Positions 7,299 to 8,917 of a DNA stretch of 8,917 nt are shown piece by piece. The notes under the pieces were generated by a model. The model worked only from the letters and a program-made list of their open reading frames with translations. It was not told the DNA's origin and searched no databases. The translations under genes and the position numbers were made by a program. The DNA comes from Bacteroides sp. GTDB lineage: Bacteria; Bacteroidota; Bacteroidia; Bacteroidales; Bacteroidaceae. Location of the stretch: positions 1 through 8,917 of the forward strand of contig DYCT01000067.1 of NCBI GenBank assembly GCA_019417975.1. The letters are read 5' to 3'. Each line of letters starts with the position of its first letter. Within the stretch, counting starts at the first letter, position 1.

Positions 7299-7377
7299 TT
7301 GTAGCTTACGGCATCCGGACATAACTCACTCAAAAAAAGCTTTGCCGGACAGTTATCGTTTTAATCGGCTTCTTACA

Positions 7378-7431
7378 TAAAAAGAGGAAAACTATTTCTA
7401 AAGAATCTCTTCAAAAACAGTTCTCCTCTTT
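7378..7431 (-). terminator. Intrinsic terminator of the thyA-folA operon
   Basis: On the minus strand AAAGAGGAGAACT (7431-7419) pairs with AGTTTTCCTCTTT (7393-7381). One of the 13 pairs is G-U, which pairs only in minus-strand RNA. The T-run extends to 7379, giving TTTTT after the stem. The loop is long (25 bases). It lies about 20 bases after the folA stop. Confidence 0.85.
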
Positions 7432-7451
7432 CCTATTTCCTACACAAATGC

Positions 7452-7940
7452 TTATCGCCGATTGAGGTCTACAAAATCGAACTCAAAAGCATGCTTTTCG
7501 TCAATCGCATGATGAACCCGATTGGTTTCTATCCATTCCTCTGCCCGAATAGTTGGGAAAAATGCATCTGCCTCCTTCGCTTCATCAGCAATGCAAGTAA
7601 GGCAAAGTCTGTCTGCCATAGGCAAAGCCTGTTCATACACACTGGCTCCACCTATTATATATACTTCTTCATCGGGTGTACATGTCTCCAACGCTGCCTG
7701 CAACGTAGGATAAGTTTCTGCTCCAGGAGCAGAAAATCCTTTTCGGGAAAGAACGATGTTACGCCGATTGGGCAATGCTCCTTTGGGAAGCGACTCGAAT
7801 GTTTTCCGCCCCATGACAATGGTATGTCCGGTGGTCAAAGCCTTAAACCGCTTCAAATCGTCCGGCAGCCAATAGAGCAACTTGTTTTCACGACCGATTG
7901 CGTTGTTTTTGTCAATCGCTACAATAATAGATAGTATCAT
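7452..7940 (-). CDS. folA: Dihydrofolate reductase
   Basis: A 162-residue cytoplasmic enzyme of typical bacterial DHFR length that reduces dihydrofolate to tetrahydrofolate with NADPH. Visible family motifs are SIIVAIDKNNAIGRENK at the N-terminus, the substrate-site LPDDLKRFK with the catalytic acid Asp28 (E. coli Asp27), the NADPH-site MGRKTFESLP (43-52), Arg59 in NRRNIVLS (E. coli Arg57) and IIGGASVYEQALP (95-107). The usual Pro-Trp before the catalytic loop is replaced: the residues read LLYW, so Tyr23 stands where E. coli has Trp22. The start is 5 bp after the thyA stop, so the two are cotranscribed and probably coupled. This pairing fits metabolism, since thymidylate synthase makes the dihydrofolate that this enzyme recycles. 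Codons near residues 68-75 contain a 21-bp near-palindrome. Confidence 0.98.
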   Translation of the reverse strand: MILSIIVAIDKNNAIGRENKLLYWLPDDLKRFKALTTGHTIVMGRKTFESLPKGALPNRRNIVLSRKGFSAPGAETYPTLQAALETCTPDEEVYIIGGASVYEQALPMADRLCLTCIADEAKEADAFFPTIRAEEWIETNRVHHAIDEKHAFEFDFVDLNRR

Positions 7941-7945
7941 AACTG

Positions 7946-8740
7946 TTATACGGCTACTTTTCCCGCAATATGGGGATGAGGATTATAATCAACCAACTGA
8001 AAATCTTCATACTTAAACTGGAAGATATCCTTCACATCCGGATTAAGTTCCATCCGTGGTAACAGACGAGGTTCTCGCGACAATTGGAGTTTCACCTGGT
8101 CTATATGATTCAGATAAATATGTGCATCGCCCAATGTATGAACAAAATCGCCAGGCCTCAAACCGGTAACCTGAGCCATCATCTGCAACAACAACGCATA
8201 CGATGCAATATTAAAAGGCACTCCTAAGAAAAGGTCGGCACTGCGCTGATAAAGCTGAAGACTCAAACGGCCATCTGCTACATAAAATTGGAACAAAATA
8301 TGACAAGGAGGCAAATGCATTTCATCAATAGCAGCTACATTCCAAGCACTTACCAACATACGACGTGAATCAGGATTATGCCGGATGGTATCTATCACTT
8401 GCTTTATTTGGTCGATATGTCCTCCTTGATAGTCCGGCCACGAGCGCCACTGATAACCATAAATAGGCCCCAACTCGCCATCAGCTCCAGCCCATTCGTT
8501 CCAGATGCGTACGCCATGCTCTTGCAAATACTTCACATTGGTATCACCCTGCAAGAACCAAAGCAACTCATAGATAATTGATTTCAGATGCAACGCTTTG
8601 GTCGTAACACAAGGAAATCCATCGTCCATCCGGAAACGCATTTGATGTCCGAATACACTAAGCGTGCCTGTTCCTGTACGATCGTCCTTACGCACTCCTT
8701 CATCCAATACACGCTGAAGTAAATCAAGATATTGTTTCAT
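7946..8740 (-). CDS. thyA: Thymidylate synthase (ThyA type)
   Basis: A 264-residue protein, the same length as E. coli ThyA and alignable to it without gaps at the key sites. It methylates dUMP to dTMP using methylene-tetrahydrofolate and releases dihydrofolate. Phosphate-site Arg21 sits in DDRTGTGT. The nucleophile is Cys146 in LPPCHILFQF. The dUMP-binding stretch QRSADLFLGVPFNIASY carries Arg166, Asp169 and Asn177, and HTLGDAHIYLNH follows. The C-terminus PHPHIAGKVAV matches the usual closing segment (PHPxIxxxVAx). It is the first gene of a thyA-folA operon. The ATG at 8740-8738 follows a likely Bacteroides promoter with a very short leader of about 15-17 bases. All catalytic residues I can check are present, so the enzyme should be active. 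Confidence 0.99.
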   Translation of the reverse strand: MKQYLDLLQRVLDEGVRKDDRTGTGTLSVFGHQMRFRMDDGFPCVTTKALHLKSIIYELLWFLQGDTNVKYLQEHGVRIWNEWAGADGELGPIYGYQWRSWPDYQGGHIDQIKQVIDTIRHNPDSRRMLVSAWNVAAIDEMHLPPCHILFQFYVADGRLSLQLYQRSADLFLGVPFNIASYALLLQMMAQVTGLRPGDFVHTLGDAHIYLNHIDQVKLQLSREPRLLPRMELNPDVKDIFQFKYEDFQLVDYNPHPHIAGKVAV

Positions 8741-8761
8741 CCTATTCTATTTTTGAAAGCA

Positions 8762-8793
8762 CAAACTTACAAAAAAAGATGTAAATGCGAAAC
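8762..8793 (-). promoter_or_regulatory. Candidate thyA-folA promoter
   Basis: On the minus strand TAAGTTTG (8769-8762) is a perfect match to the Bacteroides -7 consensus TAnnTTTG. Nineteen bases upstream is TTTC (8792-8789), one base off the -33 TTTG. RNA would start near 8755, about 15 bases before the thyA ATG. The -33 element and spacer fall within the inverted repeat 8772-8817. Confidence 0.7.
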
Positions 8794-8817
8794 AATATCC
8801 GCATTTACATCTTTTTT
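8772..8817. terminator. Bidirectional terminator-like inverted repeat upstream of thyA
   Basis: AAAAAAGATGTAAATGCG (8772-8789) and CGCATTTACATCTTTTTT (8800-8817) are perfect 18-bp reverse complements around a 10-base loop. A- and T-runs at the two ends allow termination on either strand. Most likely it ends a minus-strand gene lying to the right, just before the thyA promoter. It could instead be an operator, as it covers the promoter's upstream half. Confidence 0.75.
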
Positions 8818-8917
8818 GCAGGTTTACCTCTTCACAGAGCCAAATACCTTGATTGTTTTTAGATAAACCTAAAATCCGCAACTATCATCCAATACACGAT
8901 TAAGGGTAGATTTATGA

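Larger units (their letters stand above)
6922..7451. other. Gene-free region between convergent operons
   Basis: These 530 bp separate ppiD (plus) from folA (minus). They hold a plus-strand terminator (6968-7007), an A/T-rich stretch, a phased palindromic repeat array (7131-7213, decayed to 7236), flanking imperfect direct repeats and the folA terminator (7378-7431). Only tiny frames are open (18 codons from 7107 and 12 codons from 7169, both running through the repeats), without recognisable features. I see no tRNA, no protein gene and no Bacteroides-type promoter I would defend. Because both neighbouring genes end here, sites in this region are not in the usual position for controlling them. 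Confidence 0.85.

Noticed and set aside
7315..7356. CCGGACA direct repeats and ATAACT/AGTTAT inverted repeat
   Set aside because: Arms are 6-7 bp, which is expected by chance in a region of this size.
8869..8916. Possible C-terminal end of a minus-strand gene at the right edge (HKSTLNRVLDDSCGF, TAG)
   Set aside because: Fifteen codons are too few to judge. It would fit with the terminator at 8772-8817, but another minus frame is also open there.
8914..8916. Start codon of a plus-strand gene at the right edge
   Set aside because: Only an ATG with a weak purine-rich lead is seen, with no promoter and no following codons.

Overview
The window looks like a piece of a Bacteroides-type chromosome (order Bacteroidales). 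This rests on the gene families and their order, on Bacteroides-style -7 elements (TAnnTTTG) in place of sigma70 boxes, on A-rich leaders without clear Shine-Dalgarno sequences, and on the DHFR and thymidylate synthase sequences. Species cannot be fixed from the sequence alone.

Left part (1-6921, plus strand): a tightly packed cell-envelope gene cluster. It opens with the last codons of a probable type III pantothenate kinase (coaX), which overlap an outer-membrane beta-barrel gene. A secreted TPR protein, an LptC-like LPS-export protein, a CNNM/CorC-type membrane protein with CBS domains (start overlaps the lptC stop) and a large PpiD-type periplasmic folding factor follow. Short gaps and overlaps suggest cotranscription from coaX through the CNNM gene. 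The last gene has a 107-bp leader with its own possible promoter. A perfect 15-bp inverted repeat followed by a T-run lies inside the start of lptC. It looks exactly like an intrinsic terminator and may attenuate expression of the distal genes.

Middle (6922-7451): a gene-free region between convergent transcription units. Each side has its own intrinsic terminator (about 6968-7007 for plus, 7378-7431 for minus). Between them is an array of four 17-bp near-palindromic units at an exact 22-bp pitch (7131-7213). A decayed fifth unit follows in phase, and imperfect A/T-rich direct repeats flank the array. I cannot assign a function; this is one of the two most unusual signals here.

Right part (7452-8740, minus strand): a two-gene thymidylate/folate operon, thyA then folA, separated by 5 bp. 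Thymidylate synthase consumes methylene-THF and yields dihydrofolate; DHFR regenerates THF, so the pair closes a metabolic cycle. The thyA promoter appears to be partly embedded in a perfect 18-bp terminator-like inverted repeat (8772-8817). The last 100 bp contain no gene I can support.

Most of the window is ordinary core genome. I see no mobile element, CRISPR array, RNA gene or defence system.
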